This document shows, piece after piece, positions 25,026 through 33,961 of a stretch of 52,020 nucleotides of DNA (position 1 is its first letter; every line of letters starts with the position of its first letter). The position numbers and the translations under genes are program-made. The notes under the pieces are model-generated. The model was not told where the DNA came from, ran no database searches, and was given only the letters and a program-made list of their open reading frames with translations. The DNA is taken from NCBI RefSeq assembly GCF_001580365.1, contig NZ_CP014484.1, positions 1-52,020 on the forward strand, given 5' to 3'. The stretch comes from Kocuria turfanensis (GTDB taxonomy: Bacteria; Actinomycetota; Actinomycetes; Actinomycetales; Micrococcaceae).

Positions 25026-26728
25026 GCATCAGACCCGAGTCGTGCCAATTTAGTGGGTTGGCCATTCGGTGCCGGTGGCGGTGAGGATCTCGCGGGCGGT
25101 GTCGGTCAGCGGATCGGCGGCGACGTGGGGGTGGCCGGCGATGACGACGGTGACCTGTTGCAGCGGGCGTAGAGCCTGGACGATCTTCTTGATGCTCATC
25201 CCGGTCTGGTCCTGCAGATGGCGGGCGACGGCCAGGGCGGTGACGACGATGGTGAGGTGGGCTTCGATGGCGTCGCGGTCGTGGTGGAACATGGGCCGGG
25301 CTCGCAGGTCGGTCTTGCTCATCCGGAACGAGGCCTCGACCTGCCACAACGAGTGGTAGGAGGCGATCACCTCCGCTGCGGGCATGGTCGTGACGGGCAG
25401 GTTGGTGACGTAGCCCTTCAGCCCGGCCAGGCTGCGGGCGCGGGCCAAGGCGTTCTCGTCCAGACTCGTCGAGCCGTTCACCGTCTTCACGAACCGCGGT
25501 GTGCAGGCTGGCTTCTCGCCGGCGATGACGGCCTTGGCGCGGTTCTCCTGCAGGGTGAGGGTGGCCCGGTCCCGTGCGGCGCGCTTGGCGGAGTACGCCC
25601 ATACCGCCCGCCACGACCGTTCGTGCACCGCGGGGTCCCAGACGGGTTCGGCGCGTTTGTTGACGTCGTTGACGGAGGCCGCCTTGGCGGTGGCCACCCG
25701 TGGGGTGATGGTGTCGATGATCTGTCCGTCGGCGAAGGCATCCCCGTGCCACCGGAAGTGGGAGGCGAGGTCGCCCGGGGCCTTGGTGACCCGCGAGCCG
25801 ACGATGAACCGCAACCCGGCCGCATCGAGCTCCTTGAGGTTCGCCGCCGAAAGCATGCCCGCGTCGGCGACCACCACGATGTCGGCCAGGTTGTGGCGTT
25901 GCTGGAACTGCTCGATGATCGGCAGGATCGTGGTGGTCTCGGCCTTGTTGCCCTCGAAGCACCCGACCTCCAGGGGAAACCCGGCACGGTCCACGAGCAG
26001 CCCCACGACGACTTGGGGGTCCACGCGCCGTTCCTTCGAGTAGCCGACCTTGCGCAGCTCGTCCTCCTGCTCGGCCTCGAAGTAGAGGGTGGTCACGTCG
26101 TACAGGACCAGCGACAGGTCCCCGTGACCGGTGGCGTGGGCGAAGCACGCCGCCGCGATCTGGTCGCGGTAGCCGCGTTCCTGGGCGCGGGCCAGGCACC
26201 GGATCATCGTGCGCAGCGACGCGTGCGGGACACCGAGCTCGTCCAACACCCGCAGTGAGTCGGCCTTGCTCGTCGGCTCCACGATCCGCGCCAGCACCAG
26301 CGCCTTGAACGCCTCATCGCCCAGGGCATCGAACCCCAACTTGGCGTACGCGCTGGTCAGAACATGCCACAGCACCGCGCTGCTCTTGCCGGTGATCACC
26401 GACTGTCCCGCCGGCACCGCGCCCGCGCTCAGGTCGAGCTCGCCCTGGCCCGGGTGCATCTTCACCCGGGCGGCCTCCAGCAGCGCGGTCAGCTCGGCGT
26501 CGGTGTGCGCTGAGCCCAGGTGCTCCAGGACCTTGTCCCGTCCGCCCTGGCGCTCAGCGATCTGCACCGCCGTCGCTCCCGACGCCGTCCGGACCTTGCA
26601 CACGAACACCACGACCCGACCCTACTCACACGATTAGTGTGTTGCCGACCCCCACCACAAGACCCTGACCAGCGACAACACCAGCCAAGTCAACCAACAC
26701 CCCTCAAGTGGCACGAGTCAGGTGATGC
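25026..26728 (-). mobile_element. IS1634-family insertion sequence
   Basis: About 1.70 kb. Imperfect terminal inverted repeats: 25026-25050 and 26706-26728, both reading GCATCA...CTCGTGCCA (with a 2-base gap) from the outside in. They enclose a single transposase gene on the minus strand. Flanking bases show no clear target duplication, so the exact ends or the original target are unsure. Confidence 0.8.
25050..26612 (-). CDS. IS1634-family DDE transposase
   Basis: 520 residues, within the usual length. The DDE residues are recognisable: Asp in LVLYDVTTLYFE, Asp in IVVVADAGMLSAANL, Glu in HSLWQVEASFRMSK, with the family signature RARPMFHHDRDAIEAHL. An N-terminal domain (about 1-140) with QIAERQGGRDKVLEHLGSAH is typical of the IS1634/IS1549 group. 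The frame is intact, so the element could be active. Confidence 0.93.
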   Translation of the reverse strand: MVFVCKVRTASGATAVQIAERQGGRDKVLEHLGSAHTDAELTALLEAARVKMHPGQGELDLSAGAVPAGQSVITGKSSAVLWHVLTSAYAKLGFDALGDEAFKALVLARIVEPTSKADSLRVLDELGVPHASLRTMIRCLARAQERGYRDQIAAACFAHATGHGDLSLVLYDVTTLYFEAEQEDELRKVGYSKERRVDPQVVVGLLVDRAGFPLEVGCFEGNKAETTTILPIIEQFQQRHNLADIVVVADAGMLSAANLKELDAAGLRFIVGSRVTKAPGDLASHFRWHGDAFADGQIIDTITPRVATAKAASVNDVNKRAEPVWDPAVHERSWRAVWAYSAKRAARDRATLTLQENRAKAVIAGEKPACTPRFVKTVNGSTSLDENALARARSLAGLKGYVTNLPVTTMPAAEVIASYHSLWQVEASFRMSKTDLRARPMFHHDRDAIEAHLTIVVTALAVARHLQDQTGMSIKKIVQALRPLQQVTVVIAGHPHVAADPLTDTAREILTATGTEWPTH

Positions 26729-26778
26729 ATTAAGTGCCCCCAAGCCTTGGGGCCAAGCCACCCTGCGGCAGGCTGAGG

Positions 26779-27669
26779 CTATGCGGCGTAAGTAAGCAAA
26801 AGCCTGTCGTGCACCACTTCATCCTCAAGGGACTGTCCAACCATCTGGAATCGACGAAGCATGGAACGTCCCACAGTGACCGCAGCTTCCGTTTCAAAAA
26901 GACCGTCCGGGAAGTGATGCACGACCTCGTACAGTCCCGAACGCTTCGTGCCATCGATTGACAAGGCAACGCGTACACCACGCGACTTGGCCTTATCAAT
27001 TTCACTAATGAGATCCTCTAGTACGAAGCCCTGTGCCCCATAGAGAATAGTTTGAGTGTCGGTATAGGGCGGGTCACAGTAGATGACGTCTCCTGCCTGC
27101 GCTTCTTGGAAGGCTTCCCGGAAATCTAGGTTCCGGAAGGCTGCACCCTTGGTGCGCTCGTGCCACAGTTCAACGTGCTTCGCAAACTTTTCAACTGGCA
27201 TGGGTGTGTGTGCACCACAAGGCGTGGACATATGTCCGTCTCTGCGCCTGAAGCGGACCACACCGCCATAGCAGGTGCGGGAAAGGAATAGAAGGTCCGC
27301 ACCATTAGGGTTCGCATTATACGAAGCCTTGACGCGGTCATACGTTTCCTTCTTTGAATCTACGTCAACCACATGCTGACGCCGCTCTCGGTACCATTCC
27401 ACTACCGTGCCTGTATCACTGGAGAGCATGCTCCATATCTCCATCAGCGGAGCGAGCGCATCTGATCCAAAGGCTCGCTCGGGCGCGAGCGTTCCCAGCA
27501 CAGCACCAGAACCCAAGAATGGTTCATGGTAAGTGCGCATATCTCCGGGCAAAAGATTTGCAATCTCGTGGGCCATGCGCTGCTTGTTGCCAATCCACTT
27601 CAGCAATTGCTTCTTTAAGGGTTGCACCATGTGGATTGGGAGAGTCTCGGTTTCGGGGTACGTCGTCAC
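26779..27669 (-). CDS. N6-adenine DNA methyltransferase, D12 class (type II modification enzyme)
   Basis: 296 residues from a GTG at 27669 (ATG 27630, giving MVQPLKKQLLKWIGNK, is an alternative). Motif order is that of alpha-class D12 enzymes: KWIGNK, FxGxG as EPFLGSGAVL (about 49-58, AdoMet binding), then IYCDPPYTD (about 196-204, catalytic). Protects host DNA from the enzyme at 27976-28974. Transcribed away from the control protein gene through a short shared promoter region. The stretch 26780-28980 is clearly poorer in GC than its surroundings, a sign of recent transfer. Recognition sequence unknown. Confidence 0.93.
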   Translation of the reverse strand: MTTYPETETLPIHMVQPLKKQLLKWIGNKQRMAHEIANLLPGDMRTYHEPFLGSGAVLGTLAPERAFGSDALAPLMEIWSMLSSDTGTVVEWYRERRQHVVDVDSKKETYDRVKASYNANPNGADLLFLSRTCYGGVVRFRRRDGHMSTPCGAHTPMPVEKFAKHVELWHERTKGAAFRNLDFREAFQEAQAGDVIYCDPPYTDTQTILYGAQGFVLEDLISEIDKAKSRGVRVALSIDGTKRSGLYEVVHHFPDGLFETEAAVTVGRSMLRRFQMVGQSLEDEVVHDRLLLTYAA

Positions 27670-27733
27670 GAGGACAGCCTACATCGCGCCATGCACTTTT
27701 TGCATATCGGTAGTCAGTTGCTTTGCTGTGCCT

Positions 27734-27979
27734 GTGGACAAGTCGATCTCTTCGCAAAGGCACAGGCAACTTGCCCGGCTGCTGCGGGAGCTGCGCATCC
27801 GCACCGGCATGAGCCAAGCCGAAGTTGCCGAGTTAATTGACGAGGATCAGTCCTTCGTTAGTCGGTACGAAGGCGGCCTCCGGCGCCTCGACCTCGTGGA
27901 GCTGGAGCAGGTTGCCTTTGCTCTCGGGGTGCCGCTTAGGCAAATCGTTGAACTTTTTGAGGAAATAGAGACCCCATGA
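27734..27979 (+). CDS. Restriction-modification control (C) protein, XRE family
   Basis: 81 residues from GTG 27734 (GTG 27728 also possible). A single XRE/Cro HTH fills the protein: QLARLLRELRIRTGMSQAEVAELIDEDQSFVSRYEGGLRRLDLVELEQVAFALGV. Its ATGA stop-start overlap with the nuclease gene is the classical C-R arrangement of C-controlled type II systems, in which C protein activates its own operon and delays nuclease synthesis after entry into a new cell. The DNA region 27670-27733 should contain C boxes. Confidence 0.88.
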   Translation: MDKSISSQRHRQLARLLRELRIRTGMSQAEVAELIDEDQSFVSRYEGGLRRLDLVELEQVAFALGVPLRQIVELFEEIETP

Positions 27980-28974
27980 GAGCGGATTCACGATTTATCA
28001 ACCAGCCCTCCACTTTCTGGGCATATGTGCGCATTATCCCAGAAGCTTCAAACTATGCCACGCGTACTACCAAGAAAAGCGGGCCGGGGAAAGTGCGAAC
28101 CTTTTCCATCGCAGAAATGATTGAAGTGTTGGAGCGACTGGGCCGTTCTTATGAGGCGCTTGGCACGCCTTCTGCCCCATCAGAATTTGGACAACTGCTC
28201 TGCGATTACTTCGAGTACAGGGCAGGGGTTATCAATGGCGATATTCGGTCTAATTTGATGGATAAGCACGAAGCTGCTGCTGAATTCAAAAGTGTAGTCA
28301 ATAGTACGGGTGCGGTATTTGAGGGCGAAGTCTACGGTTCCAGTGCTGGCAAGGGCAGTCCAGAAGTCGCTGTTGGATACAAATACCGCGTGCATGGCAC
28401 GGAAGTGCGAGTGCCCTTCAATAAGCAGAAGGGGGCAATGAGGCAGCCCGCATTTCTTACGGGTATGGTGAATTTGCTTGTAGCAAATGAACTGGCGGGT
28501 GAGGAATTTGAACAGGACCCCCGACGCTTGCCTGTAATTGACCACGATGGAATGCTTTACGCTGCACTTTCCAGGCGCATGGATGGCGCTTACCCCTCAA
28601 GCGTCAATCCAATTGCGATTTGGGAACTCAAAGAATACTACTATACAACTACGTTTGGCTCAAAAATCAGCGATGCAGTCTATATTAGCGCCCTCGATGG
28701 TTATGAGCGGCTAGAGCTGGAGCTTGCTACCAAAATTAAAATCGAACATCTATTGATCGTGGATGCAAGGGAAACATGGTGGGACAAAGGTAAGTCGTAC
28801 CTGTGTCGCCTTATCGATATCTTAAATATGGGTCACGTATCTGAGATTCTTTTTGGGCGTGAGGTGGTCGAAAAGATTCCCCAGCTTATGCAGGGGTGGG
28901 TCGAAGTTAGGAAGGATGCCGACTCTAGGGAGCCGGCTCTCCCTACTGCGCCTGTGTTGCCGGTTGTCGACTAG
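27976..28974 (+). CDS. Putative type II restriction endonuclease
   Basis: 332 residues. I do not recognise a named enzyme. A PD-(D/E)XK-like core is suggested by PIAIWELKEYYYTTTFGSKISDAVYISALDGYERL (about 208-240; the E-x-K being WELKEYY) and the preceding IDHDGMLYAAL. The later LLIVDARETWWDKGKSYLCRLIDILNMG closes the fold. The assignment rests on the motif and on context: coupled to a C protein and divergent from a D12 methylase. Low GC and codon usage match the methylase, so the three genes moved together. Confidence 0.8.
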   Translation: MRADSRFINQPSTFWAYVRIIPEASNYATRTTKKSGPGKVRTFSIAEMIEVLERLGRSYEALGTPSAPSEFGQLLCDYFEYRAGVINGDIRSNLMDKHEAAAEFKSVVNSTGAVFEGEVYGSSAGKGSPEVAVGYKYRVHGTEVRVPFNKQKGAMRQPAFLTGMVNLLVANELAGEEFEQDPRRLPVIDHDGMLYAALSRRMDGAYPSSVNPIAIWELKEYYYTTTFGSKISDAVYISALDGYERLELELATKIKIEHLLIVDARETWWDKGKSYLCRLIDILNMGHVSEILFGREVVEKIPQLMQGWVEVRKDADSREPALPTAPVLPVVD

Positions 28975-29098
28975 GCGGATTGCGCGCAACTTTGAGGCCC
29001 CGGGGCAGCGTCGGTTGGGGCGTCTGGTGATGACAAGCCGTGTCCCCTGCCGTTCCTACAGTGGAGGGGTAAGCATCCCCCAGCAGTGAGGCAAGGCA

Positions 29099-29371
29099 TT
29101 GTCAAAGATTCAGGAAGTCCACCACGGAGGGCTGACTCCTTCGGCCCTCGGCAAGTTCGTGACTGTGCAGTACCACCACGGCGAGAGTGTTGCGGGCACG
29201 CTGGTGAGCTATGAGTACCGGCACGTCTCCACGCACACCAACGTTCGCATTCCCGTCGTGGCGTTCGACATGCTCATCGGTGACCAGCGAATGCACTTTG
29301 AGTGCGACCCTCACCACTCCGGCTCATCGCGCGGCCTGGTGACCTTCCAGGTCCGCATGGAAGACGAGTAA
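29099..29371 (+). CDS. Hypothetical 90-aa protein
   Basis: Begins at a TTG (29099). The sequence GGLTPSALGKFVTVQYHHGESVAGTLVSYEY ... RIPVVAFDMLIGDQRMHFECDP ... GLVTFQV alternates hydrophobic residues and looks like a small beta-barrel. No family known to me. It ends 17 bases before the left end of the IS5-type element. Real coding is supported by composition; the start is uncertain. Confidence 0.6.
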   Translation: MSKIQEVHHGGLTPSALGKFVTVQYHHGESVAGTLVSYEYRHVSTHTNVRIPVVAFDMLIGDQRMHFECDPHHSGSSRGLVTFQVRMEDE

Positions 29372-29388
29372 CACCAGGGCATGAGTAA

Positions 29389-30348
29389 GAGGTCGCGCGG
29401 GTAGGGCGCGGCTTGTCGGGGATGTGACGCAGGCACGGGATATCCGCTTCGATGTGGATTGCCTAGATCTACGTCGTCGCGAGGAGTCCCGTGCCTGCGG
29501 TGCCAGCATCCTTCATCGAGCCGCTGTGGGTCCAGTTCCAGGTCCTGATCCCTGCGCGGGTCGACACTCATCCGTTGGGGTGTCACCGGCGGCGGGTACC
29601 GGACCGGGTGGTGTTCGACAAGCTCGTGGCCCGGCTCGTGCTGGGCGGCTCCTACCAGGCGCACGCCGACGACCGGGTCTCGGCCACGACCCTGCGGGCC
29701 CGCCGCGACGAGTGGATCACCGCGGGTGTGGTCGACCGTCTCGAACAGGCCGCGCTGGAGGCCTACGACACGGTCGTGGGACTGGACCTGCGCGACCTGG
29801 TCGTCGACGGCTGCATCGTCAAGGCCCCGTGCGGCGGGGACAACACCGGCAAGTCCCCGGTCGACCGCGCGAAGTCGGGCCTGAAACGTTCGCTGCTTGT
29901 CGAGGGCGCCGGCACCCCGATCGGGTGCGAGCTCGCCGGTGCCAACCGGCACGACTCACCGCTGCTGCGCGAGGACCCTGGAGCGGCTGAGCAGGTTCGG
30001 GTTCGACCTGCCCGAGACCATCACGGTCCACCTCGACTCCGGCTACGACTCCGCCGTCACGCGCGAGCTGCTCGATGAGCTCGGCTGCACCTGGCAGATC
30101 AGCCCGAAGGGTCAGTTCGTCCCGATCAACCACACCCACCGCTGGAAGGTCGAACGCACGAACTCCTGGCACACCCACGGCTTTCGCACCCTGCAGATCG
30201 TCACCGATCGCAGCGAAGCGATCCAACGCGCCTGGATCGCGCTGGCCAACGCCATCATCATCGTTCGGCGCCTGATTCGGACCGCCTGGACCACTCACCG
30301 CTGGGACACACGACCCCACCGAAGACCCTGACCTACCCGCGCGACCTC
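29389..30348 (+). mobile_element. IS5-family insertion sequence, IS427 group
   Basis: 960 bp, with perfect 17-bp terminal inverted repeats (GAGGTCGCGCGGGTAGG at 29389-29405, its complement at 30332-30348) and a TAA direct repeat on each side (29386-29388 and 30349-30351). A TNA duplication and a transposase split over two frames fit the IS427 group of IS5. Confidence 0.92.
29491..30331 (+). pseudogene. IS5/IS427-type transposase in two frames
   Basis: Frame one runs from GTG 29491 (GAGGAG upstream): FDKLVARLVLGGSYQAHADDRVS ... LVVDGCIVKAPCGGDNTGKSPVDRAKSG ... GTPIGCELAGANRHDSPLLRE. The sense then continues in another frame to 30331: TLERLSRFGFDLPETITVHLDSGYDS ... WKVERTNSWHTHGFRTLQI ... IVRRLI. 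All three catalytic acids are present (VVDG, LDSGYD, KVERTNSW). One extra base near 29967-29970 (GAGGACCCTGGAG) separates the frames. IS427 members often use programmed frameshifting, but no obvious slippery run is here, so mutation is as likely. Confidence 0.85.
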
Positions 30349-30351
30349 TAA

Positions 30352-30726
30352 GCCCCCGGCCCTTCTCAGGGTTCGGAAGCATTGCCTTGCCCGGTCAGCA
30401 TCACCCTGTCTCACGAGACACCCGAGTGTCTCGCAACGGTCTTTGAGTACACCAAATTGGCACAACAATTGAAACACATAGTTGTGATACAGATGAGCCC
30501 TTGCAAATTAAGGCATCTCACTCGCCGTTGTGTCTTGTGCAAATCCGTCTTCAAAGCCTTGGCATGAGGAGCGGCTTGATGTCACATTGCTCAGCCTGCT
30601 TCTAGAATTATCGGTCCTGCGCCTACCCTGGTAAATCACCACGGGGCCCCGGCCTGCCGGCACGGCCCTGCCCTGCCCCAAGCCGGCGCCGCGGGACCAT
30701 CCCTCACCTGCGAACAGGAACAACAC
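30352..30726. other. Intergenic region with a short palindrome
   Basis: 375 bases without a convincing gene. CGAGACAC-CCGA-GTGTCTCG around 30415-30435 is an 8-bp inverted repeat; the tail is AT-richer (30440-30520). Possibly promoter DNA for the gene at 30727, or a recombinase site; nothing else seen. Confidence 0.5.
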
Positions 30727-31140
30727 ATGACGACCTCTGCCCCTGGAGCCCTGGCCGTCGAGCTGCAACGGGCCTCTCCCACCCAGTGGGTTGCCACCTA
30801 CTACCCCATGGTGGTCACCCCCGCGGGCCGTTGGGCCGAGGTCACCTGGGATCTGCACCAGCACCTGATGCCCGCCGCTTCTGCCCCGCGGGAGCCGGCA
30901 CGGTGGCTGGAGGCGTGCAGCTCCGATCCCGATCATCCCTGCTACGCCGGCCACCAGGAGTGGGCCACCGAACTGGCCGCCGGCTACGCAGCCGCACAGG
31001 CCGTCCACGACACCGAGGTCATCGAGGAACCCCTCTCGGACCAGGAGGCGCAGTCGCTGCGCGAGGACACGTTCGTCGTCCCGGCCGGACAGCTCTCGGA
31101 GTGGGTGCTCGAGGACGAGACCTCGAGCATCGGGAGCTGA
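30727..31140 (+). CDS. Hypothetical 137-aa protein
   Basis: ATG at 30727. Sequence is acidic and rich in Ala and Trp (WATYYPMVVTPAGRWAEVTWDLHQHLMPA; ARWLEACSSDPDHPC). No signal peptide, membrane segment or motif. Length and composition look like an actinobacterial cytosolic accessory protein. Family not recognised; isolated gene. Confidence 0.65.
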   Translation: MTTSAPGALAVELQRASPTQWVATYYPMVVTPAGRWAEVTWDLHQHLMPAASAPREPARWLEACSSDPDHPCYAGHQEWATELAAGYAAAQAVHDTEVIEEPLSDQEAQSLREDTFVVPAGQLSEWVLEDETSSIGS

Positions 31141-32040
31141 TCCTGCGCACGGGCCACCCCTTCCCGCCACGCCCGACCACCCCAACCCCTTCTATTCACG
31201 ACCGCACATTGTTGTTTCAGGTTGTGAACGCGAATACACCCCCGACATTGCCGCACGGGGCGGGGATGAGCATCCTGGATTACCAGGGGGACAGGTGATC
31301 TGCATCAGACCATCCTCCAGCTTCGGCCGTGTTGACCGGGCGCACCGTGGTTCCGGGGGGATCCAGGGTGCGAGCCAGATCATGGTCCGCGACGAAGCAG
31401 CGCAGGGGCGGGATGGCCGGGGGGCCACCCCGCCCCTGCCACATCTATCCACGATCTCGCAGCGGCGGCAGGCGGATCCGCCCCCCAGAAGACGTCGCTC
31501 AGCCCAGCCCCCGACTGACGAGTCATCCCCTCGGTCGGGCGGCGCTCTTGTGAGCGACGTTGATCCCAGGGCAACCATCATCATCGACGTCGCCCCCTGG
31601 ACTCACTCGGTCATACGCGTCCACCACGGCACGAAGCCTCTAGTCAGCGGCCCTCACGGTGTTTCACGCTGGTGCTGTGGCGGAAAGGCACCCCCACACA
31701 GAAAGCCGGACACCATCCCATGTCCGGCTTTCTGCTTTCCCAGCACAGCGAGGGATTCCCCGCCCAGGAGCACGACCGGGTCCTGCCCTTGACCCATCAG
31801 CTCTCCCATCCGGTGGTCCTGCGTAGCACCGCCACCGCAGCACCGGCAGTCCAACGCGCTACTCACCCATGGTCCGAGGCGGTCGAGCAACCAATGCAGA
31901 AGCTCAAGACGGACGTCGGGAACACCGACGTCGGTGCGGAGGGGATCATCGCCACTAACGCCCATGACCGTGGGCAGAGCCCAGCCAGCTGGGGATGCCC
32001 ATCCGGCTGAGCCCGGACAGTCAAGGGGTGTGGTGAGGAG
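31141..32040. other. 900-bp region without convincing gene
   Basis: Several open frames exist on both strands (for example 31295-31792 plus, 31192-31584 minus) but none has a recognisable product or good start, and they overlap one another. It may be decayed mobile DNA. It contains the strong hairpin at 31700-31733. Confidence 0.55.
31700..31733. terminator. 13-bp stem terminator-like hairpin
   Basis: AGAAAGCCGGACA and its perfect complement TGTCCGGCTTTCT with an 8-base loop. A-rich on one side and T-rich on the other, as in a bidirectional intrinsic terminator. Confidence 0.7.
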
Positions 32041-32673
32041 TCAGCCTGTCGGATCAGGGTCGGCTTCGGCGGCGGTGACCGGCCCGGCGGTCACCGACTC
32101 CGGAGGCCTCGGTGGGAGGTGGCGGTAGAGGGTGGTGCGGGTGATGCCAGTCTTGGCCACGATCTCCGCCATGGTGTGCCCGGACTCGCGCAGATGGGCT
32201 GCGTAGGCCAGCTTGTCCGGATCCACCACCGAAGGCCGCCCGATCCGCCGGCCCTTGGCCGTGGCCACCGACCGGGCATGAGCGGCCCGCTCGAGGGTGT
32301 AGGTCCGTTCCATCTGCCCGAACAGCGCCAGCAGCACCACCGCCAGCTGCGCCATCGGATCGTTCGGGTTAGTGGAGTCCACCTTGATCGGATCCGCCAG
32401 GTTGCGCACCCCCACCCCCCGCTCGGCCAGATCGTGGATCAGGTTCAGGGTGTCGCGCACGGTGCGCCCGAGCCGGTCCAGGGTGTGCACCACGATCACG
32501 TCGCCCTTCCGGGCGTAGGCCAGGGCCGCGGACAGACCGGGACGGTCCGTGGTGGCCCCGGACTTCTTGTCCACATAGATCCGCTCGGGCGCGATCCCGA
32601 CCTGCCGAAGGGCATCGATCTGCCGATCGAGGTCCTGCTTGGCCGTCGAGACCCGCGCGTAGCCCAATTCCAT
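32041..32673 (-). CDS. Serine recombinase (resolvase family), third
   Basis: 210 residues from ATG 32673. MELGYARVSTAKQDLDRQ (nucleophile Ser in RVSTAKQ), VDKKSGATTDRPGL and VHTLDRLGRTVRDTL mark the catalytic domain; a C-terminal HTH follows (VDPDKLAYAAHLRESGHTMAEIVAKTGITRTTLYRHL). Similar in length to the enzyme at 22884-23462 but clearly divergent. DNA just upstream (32674-32760) contains two TTTGGTNC direct repeats 13 bases apart and could include its binding site. Confidence 0.92.
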   Translation of the reverse strand: MELGYARVSTAKQDLDRQIDALRQVGIAPERIYVDKKSGATTDRPGLSAALAYARKGDVIVVHTLDRLGRTVRDTLNLIHDLAERGVGVRNLADPIKVDSTNPNDPMAQLAVVLLALFGQMERTYTLERAAHARSVATAKGRRIGRPSVVDPDKLAYAAHLRESGHTMAEIVAKTGITRTTLYRHLPPRPPESVTAGPVTAAEADPDPTG

Positions 32674-32955
32674 GCGCCCAGCGTACCGGAAGTCGAATCC
32701 GTACGGCCCAACCGGTTCATGACTTTTGGTCCAAGCTTTGGTACAGGAAACGCCGATCATGCACACTGAGCAAGGATCTCCACGCGGGTTGTCCCACTAC
32801 CAAGGAAATGGGACGGTCGCCCCGAGCGTGACGAGACGTCTCGCATCCCTTGCCTTCAAAGACACCAACTATGAGCTAGGCGTGACTGTCTGGAAATTGC
32901 GTGCAATGGTTACGATGAAGTTTGCCGCTGTTAGTTACACGCCATAGGGGGAACG

Positions 32956-33444
32956 ATGCCGTTCGAGGTGTTCGGCAAGAGAATGACTCCGCTGGCCAAG
33001 GCACCAAGCGTGACGATCCAGAAGCGCGGAGTCATCTCGCTGAATAAGGCCGCCCACGATCTGATCGGCAACGCCGAGACAGTGGAGCTGCTCTTCGACC
33101 GCGACCGCCAGGTCATGGCAGTGCGCGCCACCGATGACTCCTCCCCGCACGCCTACGTGGTCCGGAACGGATCCAAACGCGGGCCCGGGCAGGCAATCGT
33201 CTCGGCCACCGCCTTCACCGCCCACTACGGCATCGACACCACCGCCACCCGGCGTTGGAAGCCGTTCGTGGAAGACGACATGCTCTGCGTGGACCTCACC
33301 ACCGAAGGCACCGTGATCACCGGCAACCGCACCAAGCCCACGGCACCGGTTCAAGACGTCGAGGCAGCAGATCCCGTGGACGACATCGACGCCGTCGCCG
33401 CCCAGGACAACCCGACCGGCGATGACACCACCGACGACTCCTGA
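32956..33444 (+). CDS. Hypothetical 162-aa protein upstream of lsr2
   Basis: ATG at 32956 with AGGGGG at 32946-32951. The core has the look of an AbrB/SpoVT- or SHOCT-unlike small DNA-linked protein seen in actinobacteria: PSVTIQKRGVISLNKAAHDLIGNAETVELLFDRDRQVMAVRA, where strand-turn-strand pattern suggests a swapped-hairpin fold. The last 40 residues are acidic. It precedes lsr2 by 61 bases and is likely co-transcribed. Function unknown; DNA binding is inference. Confidence 0.75.
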   Translation: MPFEVFGKRMTPLAKAPSVTIQKRGVISLNKAAHDLIGNAETVELLFDRDRQVMAVRATDDSSPHAYVVRNGSKRGPGQAIVSATAFTAHYGIDTTATRRWKPFVEDDMLCVDLTTEGTVITGNRTKPTAPVQDVEAADPVDDIDAVAAQDNPTGDDTTDDS

Positions 33445-33505
33445 CCACCCGTACGCCAGCACAACCCTGTTCTACGACCCCCTCACTGATAAGGAACCCA
33501 CACCC

Positions 33506-33835
33506 ATGGCCCAGAAAGTCCAAGTGCACCTCGAGGACGACCTCGACGGCGGCCCCGCCGACGACACCATCACCTTCGCCCTGGACGGCAAGGACTACGA
33601 GATCGACCTGTCCACCACCAACGCCGAAAAGCTGCGCGAGGCGCTGCGCCCCTTCGCGCAAGCCGGCCGCAAGACCACCCGCAGCAGCGGCCCCCGCGCC
33701 ACCCGCAGCCGTAGGTCGGGTAGCGACCCGGACACCGCGAAGATCCGGGCCTGGGCCAAGGGCAACGGCTATGAGGTCTCAGACCGCGGCCGCATCCACC
33801 AAACCGTCAAGGACGCCTACTACGCCGCCCACTGA
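33506..33835 (+). CDS. lsr2: Lsr2-family nucleoid protein
   Basis: 109 residues from ATG 33506 (AAGGA at 33491-33495). N-terminal dimerisation domain: MAQKVQVHLEDDLDGGPADDTITFALDGKDYEIDLS ... AEKLREALRPF. C-terminal DNA-binding domain: IRAWAKGNGYEVSDRGRIHQTVKDAY, with the minor-groove RGRI hook (the usual R-G-R). Lsr2 silences AT-rich foreign genes in actinobacteria; a plasmid copy could dampen the fitness cost of the plasmid and silence its low-GC restriction genes. Confidence 0.96.
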   Translation: MAQKVQVHLEDDLDGGPADDTITFALDGKDYEIDLSTTNAEKLREALRPFAQAGRKTTRSSGPRATRSRRSGSDPDTAKIRAWAKGNGYEVSDRGRIHQTVKDAYYAAH

Positions 33836-33961
33836 ATCGGCAGCGTCTAACTCACAACCTTCGACTAAAAGACAATAAAAGGGTGCTCAACTTTGAGGTT
33901 GACCCCCTTCGGTGGACGTCCTTGATGGTCAGGCCTGGTGCCTGGCAGGGAGGATGTTCCT

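Noticed and set aside
25218..26258. 346-codon plus-strand frame in the IS1634 element
   Set aside because: Antisense to an intact DDE transposase.
31295..31792. 165-codon frame in the empty region
   Set aside because: It runs through a perfect terminator-like hairpin, has no SD or motif, and overlaps equally poor frames on the other strand.
31654..31965. 103-codon minus-strand frame
   Set aside because: Also crosses the 31700-31733 hairpin, no recognisable product; could be a decayed fragment but cannot be supported.
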